Shown: one piece after another, positions 1 to 8,441 of the stretch | How the letters are laid out: each line of letters starts with the position of its first letter | How positions within the stretch are numbered: the stretch's first letter is position 1 | Origin: Clostridium sp. AF15-31 | GTDB taxonomy: Bacteria > Bacillota > Clostridia > Lachnospirales > Lachnospiraceae | Reading direction: 5' to 3' | Length of the DNA stretch: 64,000 bases | NCBI RefSeq assembly: GCF_003461625.1 | Contig: NZ_QTXL01000001.1 | Coordinates: 372,001-436,000 of the forward strand | Program-made: the position numbers and the translations under genes | The notes under the pieces: model-generated | What the model was told of the DNA's origin: nothing | The model's input: only the letters and a program-made list of their open reading frames with translations | Databases searched by the model: none

Positions 1-1
1 C

Positions 2-562
2 GAGGAGCTGGTACGGCAGGCACTTGCAGCAGGAGTAACCGTAACAGCTGTACCGGGGGCATGCGCCTGTATCACGGCGCTGATCTCATCGGGATTGCCG
101 ACCAGACGGTTTACATTTGAAGCATTTCTGCCACAGGACAAGAAAGAAAAGGCAGAGGTTCTTGCAGGATTAAAGGATGAGACCAGAACGATGGTGATCT
201 ATGAAGCACCACACCGGCTGCAGAAGACACTTGCGGAATTATTTAATACACTTGGCGACCGCAGGATCACACTTTGCCGGGAACTTACGAAGCGGCATGA
301 AACAATCGAACAGTTTCTGTTGTCGGAAGCGATCGCCTATTATGCAGAGCATGAGCCGAGAGGTGAATATGTGATGGTGATCGAGGGCATGGATGTGGCT
401 GCGGCAAAAGCAGAAAAGCAGCAGGAATTTCTTTCGATGACGATAGAAGAACATGTTGCCATGTATGAGAAACAGGGCATGACGAAGAAGGATGCGATCA
501 AACAGGCGGCAGCAGACCGTGGCGTTCCAAAGCGTGAAGTATATAATGTGGTAATGCGATAG
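2..562 (+). CDS. rsmI: 16S rRNA (cytidine-2'-O)-methyltransferase RsmI, C-terminal part
   Basis: The frame is open from the first bases of the window, so the gene is cut by the window edge and only about the last 186 codons are present. RsmI methylates the ribose of C1402 in 16S rRNA using S-adenosylmethionine. The visible part carries family signatures: the PGACACITALISSGLPT stretch, FEAFLP, a YEAPHR segment and LCRELTKRHE, followed by the conserved GEYVMVIEG strand. The C-terminal extension with KKDAIKQAA and the final PKREVYN resembles the small domain that closes RsmI proteins. The first ATG inside the window (95) is not the start, because homology continues upstream of it. Confidence 0.93.
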   Translation, partial: EELVRQALAAGVTVTAVPGACACITALISSGLPTRRFTFEAFLPQDKKEKAEVLAGLKDETRTMVIYEAPHRLQKTLAELFNTLGDRRITLCRELTKRHETIEQFLLSEAIAYYAEHEPRGEYVMVIEGMDVAAAKAEKQQEFLSMTIEEHVAMYEKQGMTKKDAIKQAAADRGVPKREVYNVVMR

Positions 563-665
563 AAATAAATAGTTGTAAAGTTCATGCCGGAATGAATCAT
601 GTGAGATAAAAATGGTGATTTGCAGGCAATTATAAACAGATGAAAGGTGAAAGGGGTATAAGCAT

Positions 666-1418
666 ATGACGTGGTTGGAGATATCAGGAACAGTTGGCAG
701 GGTGGCAGCCTGCCTTGGATTTTTTATTGCAGGTATGGTGATCTTCTATCTGCTGACAAAGGTGATCTACCGGATACCGGAGAAACAGCAGTTAGAGCGG
801 CTGCATGAACCGGGAAAGTTCAGAAATGCAGGGATCATTATATTTGGTGGTCTGGCAGCAGTTTTATTTACCGGATTTTTCGGAATGGGGTTACAGGGGA
901 TTATTTATTTCCTGTTTCTGGCGGTTCTTACGGTAGTGACCTTTATAGATATGGATACCATGGAGATCCCGTTTATACTGAATATCATTATTTTTGTGAT
1001 GGGTGTGGTATCTCTGATCCTTCAGTTCGTGTCCGATGCAGCTCCGGGGTCTGAGTTCCTTGCAATGGATGGGGTTACGATCGTATCCAGACTGATTGGT
1101 ATGATCTGTATCAGTCTTCCGTTATATCTGATCGTTCTTATTATTCCGGAAGGCTTTGGCGGCGGAGATATCAAGCTGATGTTTGCTGCCGGCTTCTTGC
1201 TTGGCTGGAAAGCAACAGTAGTTGGTTTCTTTATCGGACTGATCCTTGGCGGAATCTATGGCGTGATCTGTCTGGTTCGCAGAAGCCATGGCAAAAACGA
1301 CCATTTTGCATTTGGCCCTTTCTTAAGCGTAGGTCTGGCTATTACATTATTCTGTGGAAATGATCTCATGAACCGGTATATTGATTTCTTGAAAGCAGCA
1401 ATGAACCCGGAGATGTAA
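666..1418 (+). CDS. Prepilin peptidase, A24 family
   Basis: A membrane aspartyl protease of 250 residues that would cleave leader peptides of type IV prepilins or pseudopilins at the cytoplasmic face. The catalytic aspartates lie in FIDMDTMEIP (about residues 93-102) and GFGGGDIKLM (D168), the two A24 signatures. Hydrophobic segments span most of the chain. The N-terminal cysteine-rich methylation domain of classical PilD is absent; the protein begins with one membrane helix and a short charged loop. The ATG at 666 follows a GGTGAAAGGGG stretch. No prepilin or secretion ATPase gene lies in the window, so its substrates must be encoded elsewhere. Confidence 0.85.
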   Translation: MTWLEISGTVGRVAACLGFFIAGMVIFYLLTKVIYRIPEKQQLERLHEPGKFRNAGIIIFGGLAAVLFTGFFGMGLQGIIYFLFLAVLTVVTFIDMDTMEIPFILNIIIFVMGVVSLILQFVSDAAPGSEFLAMDGVTIVSRLIGMICISLPLYLIVLIIPEGFGGGDIKLMFAAGFLLGWKATVVGFFIGLILGGIYGVICLVRRSHGKNDHFAFGPFLSVGLAITLFCGNDLMNRYIDFLKAAMNPEM

Positions 1419-1460
1419 AGAGATAAATCCCGAGCTGATATTATTTATAGAAAAAACTGC

Positions 1461-1489
1461 TTGTGTATTCGGATGAGATTGAGTATACT
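1461..1489 (+). promoter_or_regulatory. Candidate sigma-A promoter upstream of the acyl-CoA ligase
   Basis: TTGTGT (1461-1466) and TATACT (1484-1489) are separated by 17 bases, about 70 bases before the ligase start. Inferred from the sequence only. Confidence 0.5.
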
Positions 1490-1503
1490 AAAGGGTATGG
1501 ATG

Positions 1504-1517
1504 TTTAACGCGTTAAA
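1504..1517. promoter_or_regulatory. Perfect 14-bp palindrome TTTAACGCGTTAAA, candidate operator
   Basis: The palindrome sits just downstream of the candidate promoter (-10 at 1484-1489) and 43 bases before the ligase ATG. That is where a repressor would block initiation or early elongation. The cognate regulator is not evident in the window. Confidence 0.45.
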
Positions 1518-1559
1518 GCGTTTGAGCGAAAAAGTTGTAATATACGGAGGAATATAGGT

Positions 1560-3194
1560 ATGCCAATTATAGATTATCTGGAAAGAAATGCCAGAGAATT
1601 TGGGGATGATGTAGCGCTGGTTGAGATTAATCCGGATGTCACAGAGACGAGAAGAGTGACATGGAGAGAATATGAGCTGATCGAGGCGAATCCAACCTGT
1701 CAGTATAGACGGGAGATCACATGGAATGTATTTAACGAGAAAGCCAATCGTTTTGCAAATCTTCTGGTTTCCAGAGGAATCCAGAAAGGAGATAAGATCG
1801 GTATCCTGATGATGAACTGTCTGGAATGGCTTCCGATCTATTTTGGAGCATTAAAGACAGGAGCTTTGGCAGTGCCGCTTAATTTCCGTTATGATGCAGA
1901 GGAGATCAAATACTGCGTAGAGCTTGCGGATGTGGATGTACTTGTATTTGGACCTGAATTTATCGGGCGAGTTGAGACAGTTGTAGATGAGATCGCAGAG
2001 AAGCGTATTCTGTTATATGCCGGTGGCAACTGCCCAACATTTGCAGAGGACTACGACAAGCTGACAGCAAACTGTTCCAGTACCTTTGAAAAGAGAGACA
2101 TTAAAGACAGTGACGATGCAGCGATCTATTTCTCATCAGGAACAACAGGTTTTCCAAAGGCAATCTTACATAACCATGAGAGCTTGATGCATGCAGCTAC
2201 AGTTGAGCAGAAGCACCATGGACAGACAAAGGATGATGTATTCTTATGTATTCCGCCTTTATATCATACAGGTGCAAAGATGCATTGGTTCGGAAGCCTG
2301 ATCACAGGCGGAAAAGCAGTTCTGTTAAAGGGTGTTAATGCAAAGACGATTCTTCAAACTGTATCCGATGAACAGTGTACCATTGTATGGCTGTTAGTAC
2401 CATGGGCACAGGATCTGCTGCTGGCATTAGAATCAGGTGAAGTAAAATTATCAGATTATAAGCTGGATCAATGGAGACTGATGCATATCGGAGCACAGCC
2501 GGTTCCACAGAGCCTGATCAAACGTTGGAAAGAATATTTTCCACATCACCAGTATGATACAAACTATGGTCTGTCAGAGTCTATCGGACCGGGTGCGGTA
2601 CATCTGGGTGTAGAGAATATCGATAAAGTTGGTGCGATCGGCGTGCCGGGATATGGTTGGCAGGTGCGTATCGTAGATGAAGATGGTAAAGATGTGAAGC
2701 AGGGAGATGTTGGAGAACTGCTATTAAAGGGACCTGGCGTTATGACCTGTTATTATAAGAATCCGGAAGCAACGGCTGAGACATTAAAGGATGGATGGCT
2801 GTATACCGGAGATATGGCAGAGCAGGATGCAGATGGCTTCATCTATCTGGTTGACCGTAAGAAGGATGTTATCATCAGCGGTGGTGAGAATATTTATCCG
2901 GTACAGATCGAGAATTTCCTGAGTAAATATCCAAAGGTCAAAGACGTAGCAGTTATAGGGCTTGCAGATCCACGACTTGGTGAGATCACGGCAGCGATCA
3001 TCGAGACAAAGGACGGTGTGGAATGTACCGAAGATGAGATCAATGAATTCTGCAAGGAGCTTCCAAGATACAAGAGACCAAGAAGAATTATTTTTGAGGA
3101 TGTACCGAGAAATGCAACCGGTAAGATCGAGAAGCCGCTCCTTCGTAAGAAGCATAAGAGCGATAACCTTGTTGCAGCCGAGAATAATGCATAA
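1560..3194 (+). CDS. Class I adenylate-forming enzyme (acyl-CoA ligase family)
   Basis: Activates a carboxylic acid as acyl-AMP and most likely transfers it to CoA. All core motifs of the ANL superfamily are visible: the phosphate loop YFSSGTTGFPK near residues 188-200, YGLSES, YTGDMA with the ribose-binding Asp, the hinge VDRKKDVIISGGENIYP, and the catalytic lysine K522 in NATGKIEKP. Its 544 residues are normal for the family. The N-terminus is unusual: two similar stretches, TRRVTWREYELIEANP and YRREITWNVFNEKAN, follow each other and look like a partial local duplication. The substrate cannot be read from the sequence. The diaminopimelate decarboxylase gene follows 123 bases downstream. The ATG follows GGAGGAATA. 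Confidence 0.88.
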   Translation: MPIIDYLERNAREFGDDVALVEINPDVTETRRVTWREYELIEANPTCQYRREITWNVFNEKANRFANLLVSRGIQKGDKIGILMMNCLEWLPIYFGALKTGALAVPLNFRYDAEEIKYCVELADVDVLVFGPEFIGRVETVVDEIAEKRILLYAGGNCPTFAEDYDKLTANCSSTFEKRDIKDSDDAAIYFSSGTTGFPKAILHNHESLMHAATVEQKHHGQTKDDVFLCIPPLYHTGAKMHWFGSLITGGKAVLLKGVNAKTILQTVSDEQCTIVWLLVPWAQDLLLALESGEVKLSDYKLDQWRLMHIGAQPVPQSLIKRWKEYFPHHQYDTNYGLSESIGPGAVHLGVENIDKVGAIGVPGYGWQVRIVDEDGKDVKQGDVGELLLKGPGVMTCYYKNPEATAETLKDGWLYTGDMAEQDADGFIYLVDRKKDVIISGGENIYPVQIENFLSKYPKVKDVAVIGLADPRLGEITAAIIETKDGVECTEDEINEFCKELPRYKRPRRIIFEDVPRNATGKIEKPLLRKKHKSDNLVAAENNA

Positions 3195-3251
3195 AGAGAT
3201 CACAGATCGTGGTATTATACAGATAAAGAATGCAGAATCTGATATGTATTC

Positions 3252-3280
3252 TTTACAAATCCAGATGTGTGTGCTTAAAT
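3252..3280 (+). promoter_or_regulatory. Candidate promoter for the decarboxylase gene
   Basis: TTTACA (3252-3257), 17 bases, then TTAAAT (3275-3280) preceded by TGC as in an extended -10. It is weaker than the other promoters listed; read-through from the ligase gene is equally possible. Confidence 0.35.
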
Positions 3281-3317
3281 ATATAGTCGGAATTACAAAA
3301 TACAACAGGAAGGTAAG

Positions 3318-4589
3318 ATGATCATGAAGACACCATTTGTAACAAAAGCACAGGTTGATGAGATGATTAAGAAATACCCAACACCATTTCATCTTTATGA
3401 CGAAAAAGGTATCAGAGAAAATGCAAGAAAGTTATATCAGGCATTTTCATGGAATAAGGGATTTAAGGAGTTCTTTGCGGTAAAGGCAACCCCAAATCCT
3501 ACTATTCTTCGTATTTTAAAGGAAGAAGGATGCGGTACAGACTGCTCATCACTGACAGAGCTTATGATGTCAGATAAACTGGGATTTACCGGAGACGAGA
3601 TCATGTTTTCATCCAATGATACGCCGGCAGAGGAATTCATCCTTGCAAAGAAGCTTGGTGCAACGATCAATCTGGATGATTTCACACATATTGACTTCCT
3701 TGAAAAGACAGCAGGAATTCCCGAGAAGATCTGCTGCAGATATAATCCGGGTGGAACATTCTCTATTTCCACAACGATCATGGACAACCCTGGAGATGCC
3801 AAGTACGGTATGACCAAGGATCAGATCATAGAAGCGTATCGTATCCTGAAGGATAAAGGAGTAAAGAGATTTGGAATGCATGCATTCCTTGCAAGTAATA
3901 CTGTGACAAATGACTACTATCCGGTTCTTGCAAGAACCTTATTTGAGGTAGCAGTTGAGATTAAGGAAAAGACAGGCGTAAAGCTTGACTTCATCAATCT
4001 GTCAGGCGGCGTAGGTGTTCCGTATACACCGGATAAAGAGCCGAATGATATCCTTGCGATCGGTGAAGGTGTAAGAAAGGTATATGAGGAGATTCTGGTT
4101 CCTGCTGGAATGGGTGACGTAGCCCTCTATACAGAGCTTGGACGATTCATGCTGGCTCCATATGGTCATCTGATCACAACAGCCATCCATGAGAAACACA
4201 CCCACAAGGAATATATCGGTGTTGATGCATGTGCAGTCAACCTGATGCGCCCTGCTATGTATGGTGCATATCATCATATTACAGTCCTTGGTAAGGAGAA
4301 TGAACCATGCGATCACAAATACGATGTGACAGGTTCTCTGTGTGAGAATAATGATAAATTTGCCATTGACCGTATGCTTCCAAAGATTGATATGGGAGAT
4401 GTTCTGGCAATTCATGATACAGGAGCACATGGCTTTGCAATGGGATATAATTATAACGGCAAGCTGAAATCCGCAGAGGTTCTTCTCTGTGAGGATGGCA
4501 GCACGAAGCTGATCCGCCGGGCAGAGACACCGGATGATTATTTTGCTACATTAGACGGTTTCTGGGATGTAGATCTGAACGTAAAATAA
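3318..4589 (+). CDS. lysA: Diaminopimelate decarboxylase-type PLP enzyme
   Basis: A fold-type III PLP decarboxylase of 423 residues, most likely converting meso-diaminopimelate to L-lysine. The PLP lysine is K56 in FFAVKATPNP. LSGGVGVPY is the glycine-rich phosphate-binding segment, followed by TELGRFMLAPYG, and GSLCENND is the substrate-site cysteine motif contributed by the partner subunit of the dimer. The C-terminal beta domain contains IHDTGAHGFAMGYNYNG. A second in-frame ATG at 3324 has a better distance from the AGGAAGG site (ending at 3313) and may be the true start. Related decarboxylases act on other diamino acids, so lysine synthesis is the likely but unproven role. Confidence 0.82.
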   Translation: MIMKTPFVTKAQVDEMIKKYPTPFHLYDEKGIRENARKLYQAFSWNKGFKEFFAVKATPNPTILRILKEEGCGTDCSSLTELMMSDKLGFTGDEIMFSSNDTPAEEFILAKKLGATINLDDFTHIDFLEKTAGIPEKICCRYNPGGTFSISTTIMDNPGDAKYGMTKDQIIEAYRILKDKGVKRFGMHAFLASNTVTNDYYPVLARTLFEVAVEIKEKTGVKLDFINLSGGVGVPYTPDKEPNDILAIGEGVRKVYEEILVPAGMGDVALYTELGRFMLAPYGHLITTAIHEKHTHKEYIGVDACAVNLMRPAMYGAYHHITVLGKENEPCDHKYDVTGSLCENNDKFAIDRMLPKIDMGDVLAIHDTGAHGFAMGYNYNGKLKSAEVLLCEDGSTKLIRRAETPDDYFATLDGFWDVDLNVK

Positions 4590-4643
4590 GAGTGCTTAAG
4601 CCTGCTGAAAGTTGCAGTGACGGTCATAGAAAAAACATAAAAA

Positions 4644-4685
4644 AACAGCCATTTTGGAGAAATATGTGTTTCCAAAATGGCTGTT
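4644..4685. terminator. Bidirectional terminator between lysA and the cyclophilin gene
   Basis: A 15-bp perfect stem: AACAGCCATTTTGGA (4644-4658) pairs with TCCAAAATGGCTGTT (4671-4685) across a 12-base loop. It has A-rich flank on the left and T-rich flank on the right, so it can end both convergent transcripts. Confidence 0.9.
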
Positions 4686-4706
4686 TTAGTTTATACTGAA
4701 TTTTAG

Positions 4707-5225
4707 TCAGGCTTTTTCAGGTTCCGGGTAATCAATACCAAATGTGTCAACAGTTACGGAAGCCATTTTCTGTTCTTTTACAGGACGATCACCGTAAGTT
4801 GTTCGGGTTGTTGCAATCTTATTTACAACATCCATTCCTTCGATTACTTTGCCAAATGCAGCGTATGCACCGTCTAAATGAGGAGCGGCCTTGTGCATGA
4901 TAAAAAACTGGGAACCTGCAGAATCCGGTCGCATGGAACGAGCCATGGAGAGAACACCTTCAGTGTGCTTCAGGTCGTTCTTGAAGCCATTCTGTGAGAA
5001 TTCACCTTTAATGCTATAGTTTGGTCCGCCCATTCCGGTTCCTTCCGGGCATCCGCCCTGAATCATGAAACCATTGATGATACGGTGAAAGTTCAAACCA
5101 TTGTAAAAGCCTTTTTTTACGAGTGAGATAAAGTTATTAACTGTATTAGGAGCAATGTCCGGGTACAGCTCAGCCTTTATAACATCACCATTTTCCATTG
5201 TAATTGTTACTATTGGATTTGCCAA
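4707..5225 (-). CDS. Peptidyl-prolyl cis-trans isomerase, cyclophilin type
   Basis: A small cytoplasmic cyclophilin (172 residues) that catalyses proline isomerisation. Family signatures are FHRIINGFMIQGG, GTGMGGPNYSIKGEF, HTEGVLSMARS, DSAGSQFFIM and LDGAYAAFGKV; the FHR arginine and the SQFFI core are catalytic-site residues. No signal peptide is visible. An upstream ATG at 5237 lies directly against the AAAGG site, which leaves no spacing. A TTG at 5225 (reading ANPIVTITMENGD) has an 11-base spacing and matches the usual N-terminus of clostridial homologues, so I chose it. Confidence 0.9.
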   Translation of the reverse strand: MANPIVTITMENGDVIKAELYPDIAPNTVNNFISLVKKGFYNGLNFHRIINGFMIQGGCPEGTGMGGPNYSIKGEFSQNGFKNDLKHTEGVLSMARSMRPDSAGSQFFIMHKAAPHLDGAYAAFGKVIEGMDVVNKIATTRTTYGDRPVKEQKMASVTVDTFGIDYPEPEKA

Positions 5226-5369
5226 AATAAATCGCATCCTTTCATTTATGATGAGGCTATCATATCATTACAGGCTTTACAAAGTCAATGTTGGATGCAT
5301 TGTTTTGGGTTGGGGTATATTTTTTATTGGGGAATAAAAAGTTACAAACAGAAAAAGGAGAAACGCAGA

Positions 5370-6422
5370 GTGAAGAACGGAAAAGGTATTAAGGTAATTA
5401 TTGTATTGGTCGTCGTTATTGCCCTTGTTGTGATAGGCGGATTAAAGATTAAAAATGTCTATGATGGATTTATGGATGAGTACAAGGGGACGGAGAGCGC
5501 ATCGGGAACAGATGTAACGATCGAGATTCCGGAAGGAGCATCGTCAAAGAAGGTGGCAGCGATCTTGCATGACGCCGGACTGATCAAGTATGAATATGCA
5601 TTTGTATTACGAGTGAAAGAATCAGAATACAGAGGACGGATCCAGCCCGGTACATTTACACTGAACACCGGAATGAGTACACTCGAGATGATAGAAGAAC
5701 TTTGTTATGTAGAACCTGTCAAGGAAGTTGTTGATACACTGACGATACCGGAAGGATACAGTATCGAACAGATCGCAGCAAAATGTGAGGAGCAGGATAT
5801 TTGCAGCTCGGAGGAATTCCTGAATGAAGTAAAGAACGGAAATCATCAGATCCCGTTCAGTACCGGAGACATGAATACAGATGGTGTGAAGTATGACCTT
5901 CAGGGATATCTGTTTCCGGCAACCTATGATATTTATGAAGATACGACTGCGGCAAGTCTGATTGATACGATGCTGGAAAAATTCCGGAGCGTTTATACCT
6001 CAGAATACAGTGCCAAGGCAGCAGATCTTGGATATACAGATTATCAGATCCTGATCATGGCATCAATCGTGGAACGGGAAGCAAAGATTGACAGTGAGAG
6101 ACCAATCATTGCAGGTGTTATCTATAATCGTTTAAAGATCGATATGATGCTTCAGATGTGTCCGACGGTTCTGTACCCTCTGACAGACGGAATGTATGAT
6201 AAGTCAGAGGTTACTTATGATGATCTGGAGATCGAATCACCATACAACACTTATAAAAATACCGGACTTCCGGTAGGACCGATCTGCAATCCGGGTCAGG
6301 CATCGATAGAGGCTGTATTATATCCGGATGAGAACGATTATCTATATTATCATACCAGTGATGCCGGAGATGGAAGCCATATCTTCTCATCTACATATGA
6401 TGAACATATTAATACGCAGTAA
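5370..6422 (+). CDS. mltG: Endolytic murein transglycosylase MltG
   Basis: A membrane-anchored lytic transglycosylase (350 residues) that cuts nascent glycan strands and so limits peptidoglycan chain length. One N-terminal helix (IKVIIVLVVVIALVVIGGL) is followed by a LysM-like region and the YceG domain. The catalytic glutamate is E235 in MASIVEREAKI, followed by IAGVIYNRL, LPVGPICNPG and a TYDEH terminus, all typical of the family. The frame is open from 5295, but GTG at 5370 is the likely start. It lies nine bases after AAAAGGAG and places the charged KNGKG segment directly before the membrane helix. Confidence 0.92.
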   Translation: MKNGKGIKVIIVLVVVIALVVIGGLKIKNVYDGFMDEYKGTESASGTDVTIEIPEGASSKKVAAILHDAGLIKYEYAFVLRVKESEYRGRIQPGTFTLNTGMSTLEMIEELCYVEPVKEVVDTLTIPEGYSIEQIAAKCEEQDICSSEEFLNEVKNGNHQIPFSTGDMNTDGVKYDLQGYLFPATYDIYEDTTAASLIDTMLEKFRSVYTSEYSAKAADLGYTDYQILIMASIVEREAKIDSERPIIAGVIYNRLKIDMMLQMCPTVLYPLTDGMYDKSEVTYDDLEIESPYNTYKNTGLPVGPICNPGQASIEAVLYPDENDYLYYHTSDAGDGSHIFSSTYDEHINTQ

Positions 6423-6459
6423 TGTATTGGGCAGATTGCCGATTTCTTTTTAAAAAGAC

Positions 6460-6488
6460 TTGCGATATATGGTGAAATTATATATACT
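6460..6488 (+). promoter_or_regulatory. Candidate promoter of the FHA/kinase cluster
   Basis: TTGCGA (6460-6465), 17 bases, TATACT (6483-6488), about 75 bases before the first gene of the cluster. No other obvious promoter precedes the next five genes, whose spacing is mostly short. Confidence 0.5.
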
Positions 6489-6564
6489 TATAGAGTATGC
6501 ATGAACAATGGGATAATTTGTTACCTTATATGCACAGCAGAACGTGTGATAGGAGGATTGTTTG

Positions 6565-8319
6565 ATGAGAAAAGTGAATTTCAAAGTAAGAAATATAGGC
6601 TCTGAAAAGTATTTGTCTTATGTTTTGGATGATGAGACAGATCTGGATGAAGAGTTGCTTGATTACCTTGATGATAATAAAATTGCAGAACTCATTGATA
6701 TCATTTATGAAGAAGATGATGAGAATGATTATCTTACATACAATATAACGGACAGAACAACAGTTGGAGCACTCCTTTCAGGCACGGTACATGCAGAGAT
6801 GATGCTGGGTATAATCAGAGGGGTTGCATCAGGAATTATGAATATGCGTGATCTGGGAATCCCTGTTTCATATGTTATTCTGAATAAGGATTTTACATAT
6901 GTAAATCCTGTAACGTTTGATGTAAAGATGATCTGTATTCCGGTAGGATCGGATGTGGCAGCAAATGCGGAATTTAAGGCTTTTGTAAAAGACCTGATTC
7001 TGAATGCAACATATGCGGACGATGAAGATTGTAATTATGTTGCTAAGCTTATAAATATGCTGAATGTAGAGAAGTTCACGATCCGTGGTTTTGTAAGTCA
7101 GATCACAGAGCTGATGGAGGCTGCCGGATTACAGGTAGAAGAAGAATTTATGGATGTTGGAGATTCCGGCGTGGAGGTTTCTCAGGGTGTGGATATTCCA
7201 CAGGGTGATACCTCTCTGGATGATCTTCCGGAATTTAAGGATATATCATTTGACGATGATGACGATGATGGCCTTGAGATGTACGAGGAAGAACCGACAG
7301 AAGAGAATACGATCTTCAAAGATCTGGATTTGAATGCAGATGTTGACAGCGCACTGAATTCTGTAAATATGGATCTGTTCGATGAGAGTAATCTGGAAGA
7401 GCTTACACTGGATGAAGATGCAGAGTTAGAAGAAACGGCTCATGATGAGGCAGAACCGGAAACAGAAGAAGCAGAGGCAGAAGATATTAAGCCTGCGACA
7501 GAGATTCCGATAGAGACACCGGAGGAGACAGAAGAGTCAGAAGGTATGACAGAGATGCTGACGGGTGCTGATCTGGCGGACATCGGTGAAGAAAAGCCAC
7601 ATGCATTTAATATCAAGGAGATTGCACATACTGCTGAGGGTGTGACAGAGATTTCTGCTGAAAGTAAGATGGAAGAAAAACCGGTATTGATCGATACTCA
7701 GGATCTGGATAATCTGATCGAGAAACCACCGGTTATGAAGAACATAAGAATCAACCGTGCAAAGATCATTCAGAAGGCTTCTGTTGAGATGGAGGATGAT
7801 GAGGTTATTGATAATCCAACGGAGCAGATTCGGGGAGCGGGTGACGTAGATGAGGCGGATGCAGTAGAGCCTGAAACTCTTACAACACCGGTTCCTGTTG
7901 AAGAAAAGGAAGAGCCTGAAACAGGAGCGACCGGAACAACGGTTGAACTTACAGGTGGCATGAGTGTTGTACAGGATCAGACACCGGAGGAAGAGAAGAA
8001 ACCTGCACCGGGTGTGCCGAAGGCAATGCCATATATTATCCGTGTAAACACAAAGGAACGTGTTATGGTAAATAAGGCAGTATTTAAGCTTGGTAAGGCA
8101 AACCGTGGTGTTGATTTCACAATTGACGGAAACGGTGCGATCAGCAGAGTACATGCGATCATTTATCAGAGAGATGACGGTTGTTACCTGAAGGATAACA
8201 AAGCGACAAATGCTACACTGGTAGATGGCGTGAAGCTGGAAGAAGGTCAGGAAGTTAAGCTTAAGAATGATGCGACGATCACAATCGGCGGAGAAGATTT
8301 CATTTTCAAATTAAGCTAA
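6565..8319 (+). CDS. DUF6382 and FHA domain protein 1
   Basis: A cytoplasmic protein of 584 residues with three parts. Residues 1-185 match the DUF6382 pattern; the order of helices and strands recalls the pseudokinase fold of EssB/YukC, which is inference. Residues 190-485 are a strongly acidic, Glu/Asp/Thr-rich linker with no predicted fold. Residues 490-584 are a forkhead-associated (FHA) domain that would read phosphothreonine. In this FHA the SRVHA core is intact, but the usual GR is GK (KLGKANRG) and the NGT turn is NAT (KATNATLVDG), so binding may be weak or altered. The ATG at 6565 is eight bases after AGGAGG (6551-6556). Downstream are a second FHA protein, a phosphatase and a kinase. 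Confidence 0.85.
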   Translation: MRKVNFKVRNIGSEKYLSYVLDDETDLDEELLDYLDDNKIAELIDIIYEEDDENDYLTYNITDRTTVGALLSGTVHAEMMLGIIRGVASGIMNMRDLGIPVSYVILNKDFTYVNPVTFDVKMICIPVGSDVAANAEFKAFVKDLILNATYADDEDCNYVAKLINMLNVEKFTIRGFVSQITELMEAAGLQVEEEFMDVGDSGVEVSQGVDIPQGDTSLDDLPEFKDISFDDDDDDGLEMYEEEPTEENTIFKDLDLNADVDSALNSVNMDLFDESNLEELTLDEDAELEETAHDEAEPETEEAEAEDIKPATEIPIETPEETEESEGMTEMLTGADLADIGEEKPHAFNIKEIAHTAEGVTEISAESKMEEKPVLIDTQDLDNLIEKPPVMKNIRINRAKIIQKASVEMEDDEVIDNPTEQIRGAGDVDEADAVEPETLTTPVPVEEKEEPETGATGTTVELTGGMSVVQDQTPEEEKKPAPGVPKAMPYIIRVNTKERVMVNKAVFKLGKANRGVDFTIDGNGAISRVHAIIYQRDDGCYLKDNKATNATLVDGVKLEEGQEVKLKNDATITIGGEDFIFKLS

Positions 8320-8329
8320 TATATATTAT

Positions 8330-8374
8330 CACCCGGATCGGGTGAACACGAGCAGGTAGGAATACCTGCTTTTG
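8330..8374 (+). other. Two short hairpins between the FHA genes
   Basis: CACCCGGATCGGGTG (8330-8344) and AGCAGGTA/TACCTGCT (8351-8370), the latter closed by a GGAA loop and followed by only three T. This may be partial attenuation or an mRNA processing site between the two FHA genes. Confidence 0.4.
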
Positions 8375-8441
8375 GTGTATACATGGAAAATAATTATCCG
8401 GACAGTATTGGGATTTCCGGATCATGAATGGAGAGAGGGAC

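Noticed and set aside
2784..3392. 202-codon minus-strand frame over the 3' end of the ligase gene
   Set aside because: Cysteine- and isoleucine-rich shadow of the real gene with no ribosome site or known domain.
6429..6453. Possible terminator after mltG
   Set aside because: Only a four-base stem (GGCA/TGCC) before a T-rich tract; too weak to call.
7537..8154. 205-codon minus-strand frame inside the first FHA gene
   Set aside because: Antisense to the acidic linker; Cys/Arg/Leu-rich with no homology signal.
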